Origin: Sphingobacterium sp. UBA2700
GTDB taxonomy: Bacteria > Bacteroidota > Bacteroidia > Sphingobacteriales > Sphingobacteriaceae
Reading direction: 5' to 3'
Length of the DNA stretch: 64,000 bases
Assembly (NCBI GenBank): GCA_002354335.1
Contig: DELI01000029.1
Location: 1-64,000 of the forward strand
Shown: positions 34,664 to 43,277 of the stretch, piece after piece
Layout: each line of letters begins with the position of its first letter
How positions within the stretch are numbered: the first letter of the stretch is position 1
Program-made: the position numbers and the translations under genes
Notes under the pieces: generated by a model
What the model saw: only the letters and a program-made list of their open reading frames with translations
What the model was told of the DNA's origin: nothing
The model's database searches: none

Positions 34664-36040
34664 ATGGATTTACCTTGGGCCGAGCCCTACAAAGTAAAGA
34701 TGGTAGAAGAGATTTTCATGTCTACCCGCGAAGAGCGAGAACAATGGATTGAAGAAGAAGGCAACAATTTATTTAATCTGGCAAGCCATCGGGTTTTCAT
34801 TGACTTACTGACCGATAGTGGCACCGGAGCGATGTCTGATCGGCAATGGGCAGAGATAATGATGAGTGACGAGAGTTATGCAGGATCACAGTCTTATTTA
34901 AAGCTTCGTGAGGTTGTTCGTCATACCTTGGGCTTTCCCTATTTCTTACCCACGCATCAGGGGCGGGCTGCCGAAAATGTGTTATTCAGCATCTTGGTCA
35001 AAGAGAACAATGTCGTTCCGGGAAATTCTCATTTTGATACGACAAAGGGGCATATTGAATTTAGAAAGGCGCACGCGATCGATTGTACTATAGACGAGGC
35101 ATTCGATATCAACAATTTACATCCGTTCAAGGGGAATATTGACTTGGCAAAGCTTGAAGATGTTTACAAGAACCATGGCAAAGAGAATATTCCATTCTGC
35201 ATGATTACAGTGACTTGTAATTCGTCTGGCGGACAACCGGTTTCTATGGAAAATATCAAAGCGGTGAAGGCTTTGTCGGATCAGTATGGTATTCCTGTAT
35301 TTTTTGATGCTGCGCGCTTTGCTGAGAATGCGTATTTCATTAAGGAGCGAGAGGATGCCTATCGGGATAAAACCATAAAAGAAATCGTTAAGGAAATGTT
35401 TTCCTATGGGGACGGTTTTACGATGTCGGCAAAGAAAGATGGATTAGTAAACATAGGAGGCTTGCTAGGGATGCGAAATGAGCAGCTTTATAGAGCCTGT
35501 GGGAATATGGGAATCATTTATGAAGGGTTTATCACTTACGGTGGATTGGCGGGCAGAGATCTCGCTGCATTGGCTCAAGGACTCCTGGAGTCGACGGAGT
35601 TGCCCTATCTAAAGGCTCGTATCGATCAAGTAGAGTACTTAGGAAATAAGCTAATTGAATATGGCATTCCGATACAAAAACCAATTGGTGGGCATGCTGT
35701 ATTTGTGGATGCACTGAACTTCCTGACGCATGTTCCGCGTGCAGAATACCCTGCTCAGACTTTGGCAATTGAGCTTTATAAGGAGTCTGGAGTTCGCGGT
35801 GTGGAGATCGGAACACTATTGGCCGATCGGGATCCGCAGACCCGACAAGACCGTTTTCCGAAGCTCGAGCTATTGCGCTTGGCTATTCCTCGCCGAACGT
35901 ATTCGTATAAGCATTTGGACTATGTTGCGGCAGCATTGAAGAATATCTTCGACCGTCGGGATGAGATTCGTAGCGGACTAGAGATCGTTTGGGAGTCGGA
36001 GATTCTGCGACACTTTACAATTCTGTTGAAGAAGAAATAA
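34664..36040 (+). CDS. tnaA: Tryptophanase (beta-eliminating lyase family)
   Basis: A PLP enzyme of 458 residues that would split tryptophan into indole, pyruvate and ammonia. The family is shared with tyrosine phenol-lyase. The PLP lysine is in TMSAKKDG (K257 or K258). Specificity positions favour tryptophanase: Asp125 in HFDTTKGH (Thr in tyrosine phenol-lyase), Ile instead of the phenol-lyase Arg in VEIGTLL, and His450 in LRHFT (Phe in phenol-lyase). Other landmarks are DSGTGAMSD and FAENAYFIKERE. No tryptophan permease is adjacent. It stands alone with its own terminator. The residue assignments rest on remembered sequences of the E. coli and Citrobacter enzymes. Confidence 0.85.
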   Translation: MDLPWAEPYKVKMVEEIFMSTREEREQWIEEEGNNLFNLASHRVFIDLLTDSGTGAMSDRQWAEIMMSDESYAGSQSYLKLREVVRHTLGFPYFLPTHQGRAAENVLFSILVKENNVVPGNSHFDTTKGHIEFRKAHAIDCTIDEAFDINNLHPFKGNIDLAKLEDVYKNHGKENIPFCMITVTCNSSGGQPVSMENIKAVKALSDQYGIPVFFDAARFAENAYFIKEREDAYRDKTIKEIVKEMFSYGDGFTMSAKKDGLVNIGGLLGMRNEQLYRACGNMGIIYEGFITYGGLAGRDLAALAQGLLESTELPYLKARIDQVEYLGNKLIEYGIPIQKPIGGHAVFVDALNFLTHVPRAEYPAQTLAIELYKESGVRGVEIGTLLADRDPQTRQDRFPKLELLRLAIPRRTYSYKHLDYVAAALKNIFDRRDEIRSGLEIVWESEILRHFTILLKKK

Positions 36041-36058
36041 GGAGAGCTAACCCCCTAA

Positions 36059-36094
36059 AAAAGCGGCGTTCATTTATTAAGGAACGCCGCTTTT
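36059..36094. terminator. Intrinsic terminator after the tryptophanase gene
   Basis: A perfect 13-bp stem, AAAAGCGGCGTTC / GAACGCCGCTTTT, with a 10-base loop, between convergent genes. Confidence 0.88.
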
Positions 36095-36127
36095 CGTATT
36101 GTTGATATGTAATTTATAAAGCTTGGA

Positions 36128-39100
36128 TTACTTCATGGTTTTATAGGAATCTGGCAGCGACTTCAAGTAGGCCATCAGATCGGAGAGCTCTTCATTGCTT
36201 AAGCCTTTTTCTAAACCTGGCGGCATCATCGAGACACTGTGCTGTTCAGAAGATATGATTTCATTCTTTGGAATGCGCACCTCCGCTCCAGGACCTACAG
36301 CGAGAATTATCTGATCAGGGAATTGTTCTTTTATCACACCCATGTAGGTTTTGGATTTCGTTTTAATTTGATAAGTATCATATTCTCTTGCAAAGCTCAC
36401 ACTCGGATAGACGATTGCCTCTAAGATATCGTGCTTCGATCTAATTTCACCGATATTGCTTAGATCGGGTCCAAAGTGTGCCCCTTCCTGCCCGACCGCA
36501 TGGCAGGTAAAGCATGCTGATTTCCCGAAGAAGATTTTCTTTCCTCGATCGAGGTCTCCACGACTTAAGCTCGCTTCGAGTTCTTCCAGCTTAGCTAATC
36601 GTTCGGCATGTCGTTTTTTCAATTCTTCCATCAACGGCTGCCCCTCTTTTTGTACATCCGCAGGATAGTTTGCCAACAATTTCTGCATATCCTGTTCAGA
36701 GAGATTGTCCAATCGGTCGGTACTCTGACCAAGGGCTTTGATTAGGGCTCTGCCCACCTTTTCGCTTTTACTAACTTCAAAAGCACTCATGAGGCTTGGC
36801 AGTAGAAATAAATCGGCTTTAGCGACGTGCTGTTCGGCAAGTACTGTCAGCTGCGCTTCATTTAATTTGGATCGGCCTATCAAGCGCGCCGCGGCTTGTC
36901 GGATGGGCGATTCGGCTGGTGGTTTCAAGAAACCTGTCAGTATATCGAATTCCTTATCGGATAGTTCCGGAACGGTCATCGCACGAGCACCCAATGCTCC
37001 TATTCTGAAGTCAGCGTCGATAGACCCATCCAAAATGATCTTTTGTAACTCGTTGTTCAGTGAAGATAGTCTTCGCGATTCAACAAGGTTCAAAACACTG
37101 CGTTTCAAGACGTCGTTGTCGGAACGAAGCATATTACCAAGTTGGGTTGTCCATATATTCGGGAAGTCCGTTATTGGGCTTTCGGAGATCACATTGAGGA
37201 GCATTTGTTTCCAAGCTATGGAGGCTTGTTTGCTTGCAAGTTCATTTGCGATATAAGTTTGTAACTTGTTGTCTTTACTGAAGGTAATCAACATTTTCTG
37301 GATGGCATTTGATTCCTCCTTTTCGAGATCGTCGATATTCAGACCATTCTTCAGGAAGGTAATCACCATGTCTGCCCATTGGGGTCTATGCGATGCAATC
37401 CAAACACCTGTATTACGAAGAACCGGATCTTTACTTTGCAGAAATGCCAATACTTGTTCCTGACGCAGAGGTGAGTTATCCATTTGATCTAGCGCGATTA
37501 AAGCCGCTCGCTTTGTACCTTGTTGAGGGCTCTGCAATGCAGGAATTAAAAGCTCTGGTTTTTGAAGTGTCGTTAAACTATGGATAATTGCATGTTCGAC
37601 AAAACGGTCATTTGGATTCGCCGCCGCGTTCAACAAGGCCGATATACAGCTTGGGTCAGCGATTTGTCCGAGGGCTGTTGCGGCTTGTCGGCGTACGGAT
37701 GCAGAATCACGCTGTACCATCTGCATTAGCGTTTGTACAGATTTCCGGTCTGCAGCTAGTCCCACACTGCGAGCTGCCGCTGTTCGAACAATGGGGCTGT
37801 TATCCGCGAGCGCAGACCTTACCCCCACCAATGCTTCTTCCTTTCCGATGCGTGCCAAAGCAAATACGGTAGCAATGCGGGCATCCTCTGCTTTATCTTG
37901 AAGCAATCCTACTAACGAAGGTACTGCTTGCTGACCTTTGCTTACCAATTGCTCAACCGCAGCATCCTTCACCATGATACGCGGATCGTTGATATATTTT
38001 ACCAGTTCTTCGGGACTTCTTTTATTGAGTGCGATCTGTTTTCCCCAAGGGTCATCAACTTTCTTCGCATCCTTTCTTCGTATTCTGTAGATCCCGCCAG
38101 CTACTTCGGGCTTCGCCACACGCGATAGCGGGCACCCCTCAATAAACCATCCTCCTGTGATGATGACCAAGAGGCTACCATCGGCATCTTGGAGTACGTC
38201 TGTCGGATGGGTATCTGGATTTTTAGAAGTCATAAAATCTTCTTCTACGGTTTTGAAAGTCGCACCGGATGGGGTGATTTTATGTCGGGTAATTTTCCCT
38301 GTATTGAATACCGCGCTAAACAAATTGCCATCATAACCTTCCCCAAGACCATCTCCGCGATAGCGCAAGAGTCCTGAGTGCGCAATTCTCGGCAGCTTTG
38401 TCATCACGGGCATTAAATCGCCGGTTAGTTTTAACTGATCCTCATCAATCACGCTGTTATATTTAGGATATACGCCGCCTTCGACCCAGTGCATAAGTGC
38501 ATCGCGTTGGCCATTTTGAGGGTCGGTGAAATAGGTCATCGTACCTATTGTTTCGCCGCCCGGCATGAACACCATTTCGATCGTATTATCAAAACCTCCG
38601 CCCGACATCGCCTCTAGTCCCGTACCGTCGGGGCGACACCTCCAAATTCGCGCACTCTTTCCTTTCAATTGTGCACCTTCTTTCGACTTTATATCGAAGC
38701 CTCGACGGGCATCACACAGATAAAGCCAACCATCCGGCCCCATGAACGGGCCGTGCAAGGTCGCTGCATTCGCATTCAGCACCCAACCATTTAAAATCAC
38801 TTCTTCCTTATCCGCTTTTCCATCATTATCCGTGTCTGTATAGCGCATCAAGTTGGGAGGTGCTGCAGCGTATAAGCTCCCCTGATAAAAGGCTCCGCCC
38901 ATGGGCAATGGCACCTTATCTACATAGATGCTGCTCTTATCAAACTTGCCATCAGCGTCGGTATCTTCCAATAACCGGATATGATAGCTGGGTTCTGCCA
39001 ACATCTTTTCCGTTCCCATGGTATTTACACCAGTTGACTCAAATACGAACAAGCGTCCCTGATCGTCAAAGCTAGCGAACATCGGAAAGGATATCAGATC

Positions 39101-39301
39101 TGCAGAGACCGCTTCTTCGATCACGAAACCATCCGGCACCTGCAGGTAGGACATTGGGCTAGTATCTTCGCTTTCAGCTTTCCGATCGCAGCTTGATATG
39201 GATAATAGGCAGAGAGCGAAGAGGGCGAGTAAAAGCAGCCGCACTCTGGATGTGAAAGAAGCAAACAGCTGTGCATCAGTACATTCACTTAATAAGGTCA
39301 T
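36128..39301 (-). CDS. Large propeller/HEAT/cytochrome c lipoprotein (PVC-type heme-binding)
   Basis: A 1057-residue lipoprotein (lipobox LLSISSC, Cys about 38). Domains in order: a membrane-bound-dehydrogenase-type propeller (about 55-410), HEAT repeats (about 430-880; DNSPIVRTAAARSVGLAADRKS and similar), and a C-terminal heme domain with CFTCH (about 940) and a distal Met in SMMPPGLEKG. It probably acts at the outer membrane or in the periplasm as a c-type-cytochrome oxidoreductase; substrate unknown. It is a paralogue in part of the protein at 28076, which lacks the heme and HEAT parts. It stands as a single gene. Confidence 0.85.
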   Translation of the reverse strand: MTLLSECTDAQLFASFTSRVRLLLLALFALCLLSISSCDRKAESEDTSPMSYLQVPDGFVIEEAVSADLISFPMFASFDDQGRLFVFESTGVNTMGTEKMLAEPSYHIRLLEDTDADGKFDKSSIYVDKVPLPMGGAFYQGSLYAAAPPNLMRYTDTDNDGKADKEEVILNGWVLNANAATLHGPFMGPDGWLYLCDARRGFDIKSKEGAQLKGKSARIWRCRPDGTGLEAMSGGGFDNTIEMVFMPGGETIGTMTYFTDPQNGQRDALMHWVEGGVYPKYNSVIDEDQLKLTGDLMPVMTKLPRIAHSGLLRYRGDGLGEGYDGNLFSAVFNTGKITRHKITPSGATFKTVEEDFMTSKNPDTHPTDVLQDADGSLLVIITGGWFIEGCPLSRVAKPEVAGGIYRIRRKDAKKVDDPWGKQIALNKRSPEELVKYINDPRIMVKDAAVEQLVSKGQQAVPSLVGLLQDKAEDARIATVFALARIGKEEALVGVRSALADNSPIVRTAAARSVGLAADRKSVQTLMQMVQRDSASVRRQAATALGQIADPSCISALLNAAANPNDRFVEHAIIHSLTTLQKPELLIPALQSPQQGTKRAALIALDQMDNSPLRQEQVLAFLQSKDPVLRNTGVWIASHRPQWADMVITFLKNGLNIDDLEKEESNAIQKMLITFSKDNKLQTYIANELASKQASIAWKQMLLNVISESPITDFPNIWTTQLGNMLRSDNDVLKRSVLNLVESRRLSSLNNELQKIILDGSIDADFRIGALGARAMTVPELSDKEFDILTGFLKPPAESPIRQAAARLIGRSKLNEAQLTVLAEQHVAKADLFLLPSLMSAFEVSKSEKVGRALIKALGQSTDRLDNLSEQDMQKLLANYPADVQKEGQPLMEELKKRHAERLAKLEELEASLSRGDLDRGKKIFFGKSACFTCHAVGQEGAHFGPDLSNIGEIRSKHDILEAIVYPSVSFAREYDTYQIKTKSKTYMGVIKEQFPDQIILAVGPGAEVRIPKNEIISSEQHSVSMMPPGLEKGLSNEELSDLMAYLKSLPDSYKTMK

Positions 39302-39440
39302 TATGAAAAGTTTAGGTTCTGTCTATATCTTGTCTACACAAGACAATCAAATATAGCAAAACTATTCTTATAAACAAGAAGCGAACAAGACAATAAAAGT
39401 CTAGCAATCAGATGATAGAAAATGAAAGGTGGGGAATAAC

Positions 39441-39560
39441 ATGAGCCGGAAAACTGGAGACGCTTTCCTATTTTGTTGGATTAGAGATTGGTTTAAAGAT
39501 GAAGAAAATGCTGATCGAGTTGCGATGAAAGTTGGTATTTTAGCAGCTCGAGCAGCATAG
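39441..39560 (+). CDS. Possible 39-residue small protein
   Basis: A short open frame starting MSRKTGDAFLFCWIRDWF and ending in GILAARAA, with GGTGGGGA about eight bases upstream of the ATG. It ends 8 bp before the stop of the convergent gene at 39568. Nothing similar is recognised. It could be a small gene, a relic or chance. The remainder of the 266-bp region 39302-39567 shows nothing else. Confidence 0.2.
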   Translation: MSRKTGDAFLFCWIRDWFKDEENADRVAMKVGILAARAA

Positions 39561-39567
39561 GATTATC

Positions 39568-40098
39568 TTATTGTACTCGCATATTTAACTTATTAATCAT
39601 ATTTGCCATCCACACGTCTTGATCCTCGAAAGTTGACAGCTCATCATTATCTCCTGCTTCATCGAGACTTTCGATAATTTCTTCCGCATATTTAAGGTTC
39701 AACAACTCAGCGAGATGCATGATGCTGTCCTCATCGAATTCTGATTCATACCAGAAAACTACCTCTTCCAGAAATACGCCATCCCAATTTAAAACAATTG
39801 GATCTTCAATTTCCTCTTCCAATCCATAGCCAATAAAACCCTTCCGCTCGGTATCATACGCGATAATATCAGAACTTCTTAGCTCGAGGATCGGCTTAAA
39901 GCGATCAACACGATACGTCTTCTGCTCTTCCGCAGATAAGTCTAAAATGCTTAATGGCTTCGAATATTCGTAACCTAATGCCTCCTCGAATACATCATCA
40001 GAAACATTCTCGTCATAGATATCTGTCACAATCTTAGGAAGCCCCAGTTTGTGAATCAGTTCCCTTAACTCTACTTCAGTTAGTTGATAAGCAGCCAT
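39568..40098 (-). CDS. Acidic hypothetical protein
   Basis: A 176-residue cytoplasmic protein, strongly acidic, without signal peptide or membrane segment. GFIGYGLEEEIEDPIVLNWD and VVFWYESEFDED weakly recall the SMI1/KNR4 (SUKH) fold, but I would not assign it. It is monocistronic and divergent from hemW. No toxin gene adjoins it, so an immunity role has no context support. Confidence 0.65.
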   Translation of the reverse strand: MAAYQLTEVELRELIHKLGLPKIVTDIYDENVSDDVFEEALGYEYSKPLSILDLSAEEQKTYRVDRFKPILELRSSDIIAYDTERKGFIGYGLEEEIEDPIVLNWDGVFLEEVVFWYESEFDEDSIMHLAELLNLKYAEEIIESLDEAGDNDELSTFEDQDVWMANMINKLNMRVQ

Positions 40099-40296
40099 AT
40101 TTTTTGTTTTATCGGTTTATGTTAATAACGACTAATAACTTGAAGTCGTATAACGTAAAAGTACTTTTGAACATACTTTTATCTTTGGCTTCAAATTAAC
40201 GAATAAACAATTTGTGGCTAAATATTTTACCAAGTGGAATTATATAATTAAACAAGTGGAGCGTTGAAATAGCGGTAACTTCTAATACCATGCTAC

Positions 40297-40324
40297 TTTC
40301 ACAAGTCCAATTGGATTTGTGAAA
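40297..40324. promoter_or_regulatory. 28-bp near-perfect palindrome at the hemW promoter
   Basis: Two 14-bp half-sites (TTTCACAAGTCCAA and TTGGATTTGTGAAA) are symmetric except at one pair and have no spacer. The site lies 38 bp before the hemW ATG. The TTG in its right half is 16 bases upstream of TAACTTTA, so it would overlap the -33 region. An operator for a dimeric regulator is the simplest reading. Confidence 0.6.
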
Positions 40325-40361
40325 TGAATTTTACATAACTTTACCGTTTTAATCAGCACCC

Positions 40362-41489
40362 ATGATCTACTTCCATATTCCTTTTTGCAAGCAAGCGTGT
40401 TACTACTGCGATTTCCACTTTAGCACTTCCATGCAATACAAAGACGAAATGCTGCAGGCTATGCACAAGGAATTGAGCATGCGTACCAACTATCTCGAAA
40501 ACAAAACCATCCATTCCATTTACTTCGGCGGAGGCACCCCTTCCACACTTACGGCCGAGGAAATCGACCGCCTTATTGGAAAAGTTGCTGATCACTATGA
40601 AATAGCCCCCGATGCGGAAATCACCTTGGAAGCCAATCCTGACGACCTCGACAAAAACAAAGTCAATGCATTAAGACAAACTGCTGTCAACCGCTTCTCG
40701 ATAGGCATCCAATCCTTTTATGAGGAAGATTTGCGATGGATGAATAGGGCGCATAATGCTGAAGAGGCGAAATCTGCAATTATGCGCGTGCAAGATGCGG
40801 GCTTTGAAAATATCACTTGTGACCTGATCTATGGATACCCCCTATTGACCGATCTGAAGTGGAAAGCTAACATGCAGCAGCTCATTGATTTTCAGATACC
40901 GCACATCTCCTCTTATGCGATGACTGTAGAAAAGAAAACAGCGCTGGATCATTTGATAAAGAAAGGAAAAACTGCCCCGATCAACGAAGGCCAAAGTGCA
41001 GAGCAGATGCTTATGCTGATTTCCCACTTCACCGACAACGGCTATGAGCAGTATGAAATATCTAATTTTGCAAAGCCCGGAAAACATGCTATCCACAACA
41101 GCAATTATTGGAAGGGAAAACACTATTTAGGCATCGGCCCCTCCGCGCACTCCTTTAACGGCGTATCGCGCTCGTGGAATATCGCCAATAATGCACTGTA
41201 CACGAAACAGCTATTCCAAAACGAATTGGCATTAGAAACCGAAGAGCTAAGCCTAGACGATCGATTCAACGAGTATGTCATGACATCCCTCCGAACAAAA
41301 TGGGGAGTAGACTACGAATACCTCAAAACCAACTTTGATAGCGACTACCTATCCTACCTGAAAAAAGAAGTGCAGGACTATCTACAACAGGAAATGCTGC
41401 AAATAAAAGAGGAGCGATATTTAGTATTAACGCCATCAGGAAAGCTGATTGCAGATCAAATCGCCTCTGATTTGTTCATCGTTTCTTAA
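40362..41489 (+). CDS. hemW: HemW-like radical SAM heme chaperone
   Basis: A 375-residue radical SAM protein. The 4Fe-4S/SAM motif is CKQACYYCDF (C9, C13, C16), followed by the glycine-rich FGGGTPSTL and the characteristic HNSNYWKGKHYLGIGPSAHSF of the HemN/HemW group. HemW lacks coproporphyrinogen oxidase activity and inserts heme into target proteins; older annotations call it oxygen-independent coproporphyrinogen III oxidase-like. The start codon is at residue 1 of the motif-bearing domain, as typical for HemW, without the N-terminal trip-wire of HemN. Confidence 0.92.
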   Translation: MIYFHIPFCKQACYYCDFHFSTSMQYKDEMLQAMHKELSMRTNYLENKTIHSIYFGGGTPSTLTAEEIDRLIGKVADHYEIAPDAEITLEANPDDLDKNKVNALRQTAVNRFSIGIQSFYEEDLRWMNRAHNAEEAKSAIMRVQDAGFENITCDLIYGYPLLTDLKWKANMQQLIDFQIPHISSYAMTVEKKTALDHLIKKGKTAPINEGQSAEQMLMLISHFTDNGYEQYEISNFAKPGKHAIHNSNYWKGKHYLGIGPSAHSFNGVSRSWNIANNALYTKQLFQNELALETEELSLDDRFNEYVMTSLRTKWGVDYEYLKTNFDSDYLSYLKKEVQDYLQQEMLQIKEERYLVLTPSGKLIADQIASDLFIVS

Positions 41490-41620
41490 CGTTGCAGTTT
41501 AATATTTTGCTTTATGTCAACAATAACATGAATTCATTAGCAAATAAAATCCATTAACTAGCATTTGTTAGCAAATCCCTAATTTTTAAAAACCCGCCTG
41601 ATTACCAGCATTATAATTCA

Positions 41621-41628
41621 TATTTTTG
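41621..41628 (+). promoter_or_regulatory. -7 promoter box for gap
   Basis: TATTTTTG, an exact TAnnTTTG match, 26 bases before the ATG at 41655. Confidence 0.5.
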
Positions 41629-41654
41629 CGCCAAAATAATCTATTATAATCGAT

Positions 41655-43103
41655 ATGGTACAATCTTCTACTTTTGAGAACCAAATCAAAAGTTACAAAG
41701 TCAAGCAGAACGCTTGCGTAAAGCTTATTCAAGTAGTAAGCGACCTATGGTTCAATCAATCCATTGAACTGGTTCTATTCCGCAATCAACTGATTGATCG
41801 TCGCGTAAGTTTCATCCTTAATTTACATCAAAAGACGAAAGAGTTAGCAGAGAAAGAAATTAGTATTGAGGAAACTCTTCAAATTGCTGAGATTATCCAA
41901 ACGCTAGAATTAACTCCTTCACGAATTGACATTGGTAAATTAGCGTTGGAAGTACGCAAGCAGAACGTTCAACTCGAAGATTTAGAAGCTTTCCTTTCCA
42001 AGGAACTCGCGCCTGCACATCAGCATCAAACCTTCGAACCAAGAGACGTTGTTCTCTATGGATTTGGTCGAATTGGTCGCTTATTAGCAAGAGAATTAAT
42101 CAGCAAAGCAGCTGCTGGTCGTCAATTACGTTTACGAGCCATTGTGACCAGAGATCAGTTAGACGAAAAAACGCTCGAAAAAAGAGCGAGCTTATTACGT
42201 CAAGATTCTATCCACGGAGACTTCGAAGGCGAAGTAGATATCGATGTAGAAAAAGGTGCATTGATCATCAATGGCGTACCTGTTTACATCATCTCTGCCA
42301 AGAATCCTGAAGACATCGATTATATACAATACGACATCAATAACGCCTTAGTAATCGATAATACAGGGGCTTTTAGAGATCAACAAGAGCTTAGTCGCCA
42401 TCTAACTTCTAAGGGTGCAACACAAGTTTTATTGACTGCGCCGGGCAAAGGCGTTCCAAATATCGTTTATGGCGTAAATGAATATGATGCCGACAATAAA
42501 AAGGATAATATATTCTCCGCTGCTTCTTGTACCACCAATGCTATTTCACCAGTTTTAGCGGTATTAGAGAAACGTATCGGAATTGTGAAAGGCCATATCG
42601 AAACCATCCACTCCTACACCAACGACCAAAACTTAGTTGATAACTTCCATAAGAAGTCTAGAAGAGGACGTGCAGCGGCATTAAACATGGTAATCACGGA
42701 GACTGGAGCAGGAAGCGCAGTCGCGAAAGTATTACCTGTATTGGCAGGAAAGCTAACCTCCAATGCGATTCGCGTGCCTGTTCCTAATGGTTCCCTAGCG
42801 ATCTTGAATCTAGAACTGAAGTCCATCACTACGGTTGAAGAGGTGAACGGTCTTTTAAAGAAAGCAGCATTAGAAGGCGATCTAGTCGAACAAATTCAAT
42901 ACGCAAATAACGCAGAACTTGTATCATCTGATATCGTGGGCACTACGGCCGCTTCTGTGGTGGATGCACCTGCAACAATCGTATCAGCAGATGGCAAAAA
43001 CGTCGTAATTTACGTATGGTATGATAATGAATACGGCTATACACATCAAGTAATGCGCCTAGCAAGACATATCGCTGGAGTAAGAAGATATACTTATTAT
43101 TAA
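41655..43103 (+). CDS. gap: Glyceraldehyde-3-phosphate dehydrogenase, long form
   Basis: A glycolytic or gluconeogenic oxidoreductase of 482 residues. An N-terminal helical extension of about 130 residues precedes the Rossmann domain (YGFGRIGR, 135-142). The catalytic site is SAASCTTNAISP with Cys292. The Asp that normally follows the second strand and selects NAD is replaced by AIVTRDQ (Thr165/Arg166), which may allow NADP. Standard GAPDH is about 335 residues, so this is the long class found in Bacteroidota. The extension's role is not known to me. Confidence 0.9.
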   Translation: MVQSSTFENQIKSYKVKQNACVKLIQVVSDLWFNQSIELVLFRNQLIDRRVSFILNLHQKTKELAEKEISIEETLQIAEIIQTLELTPSRIDIGKLALEVRKQNVQLEDLEAFLSKELAPAHQHQTFEPRDVVLYGFGRIGRLLARELISKAAAGRQLRLRAIVTRDQLDEKTLEKRASLLRQDSIHGDFEGEVDIDVEKGALIINGVPVYIISAKNPEDIDYIQYDINNALVIDNTGAFRDQQELSRHLTSKGATQVLLTAPGKGVPNIVYGVNEYDADNKKDNIFSAASCTTNAISPVLAVLEKRIGIVKGHIETIHSYTNDQNLVDNFHKKSRRGRAAALNMVITETGAGSAVAKVLPVLAGKLTSNAIRVPVPNGSLAILNLELKSITTVEEVNGLLKKAALEGDLVEQIQYANNAELVSSDIVGTTAASVVDAPATIVSADGKNVVIYVWYDNEYGYTHQVMRLARHIAGVRRYTYY

Positions 43104-43222
43104 GATTCTCTTGTACGGTCGCAAAAGTGCATTGTCTAGGAATAGAGCAAGTCATCTGACTCAAGAAAACGGCGAGAAATTTGATATCGAAATTTAATTA
43201 ACCACGGACAGCTATACAAAAT

Positions 43223-43276
43223 AGCATGGATAAAATTTGGTGCGGCAGCTAGCGCAGCTTTAACTTTATCCATGCT
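43223..43276. terminator. Long hairpin between convergent gap and kdtA
   Basis: The arms AGCATGGATAAA (43223-43234) and TTTATCCATGCT (43265-43276) are perfectly complementary, with an inner GC-rich loop (GCGGCAGCTAGCGCAGC). It ends two bases before the kdtA stop codon. The preceding 120 bp after gap show nothing. Confidence 0.65.
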
Positions 43277-43277
43277 T

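Noticed and set aside
36738..37256. 172-codon open frame opposite the HEAT-repeat region
   Set aside because: A long antisense frame caused by the repetitive Ala/Leu-rich codons of the HEAT domain; no start signal or homology.
39568..40098. SUKH-type immunity protein
   Set aside because: Only a weak resemblance, and no polymorphic toxin gene or cluster of immunity genes is adjacent.
40297..40324. Palindrome as a terminator of the upstream gene
   Set aside because: The neighbouring gene at 39568 is transcribed away from it, there is no T run, and the palindrome has no loop.
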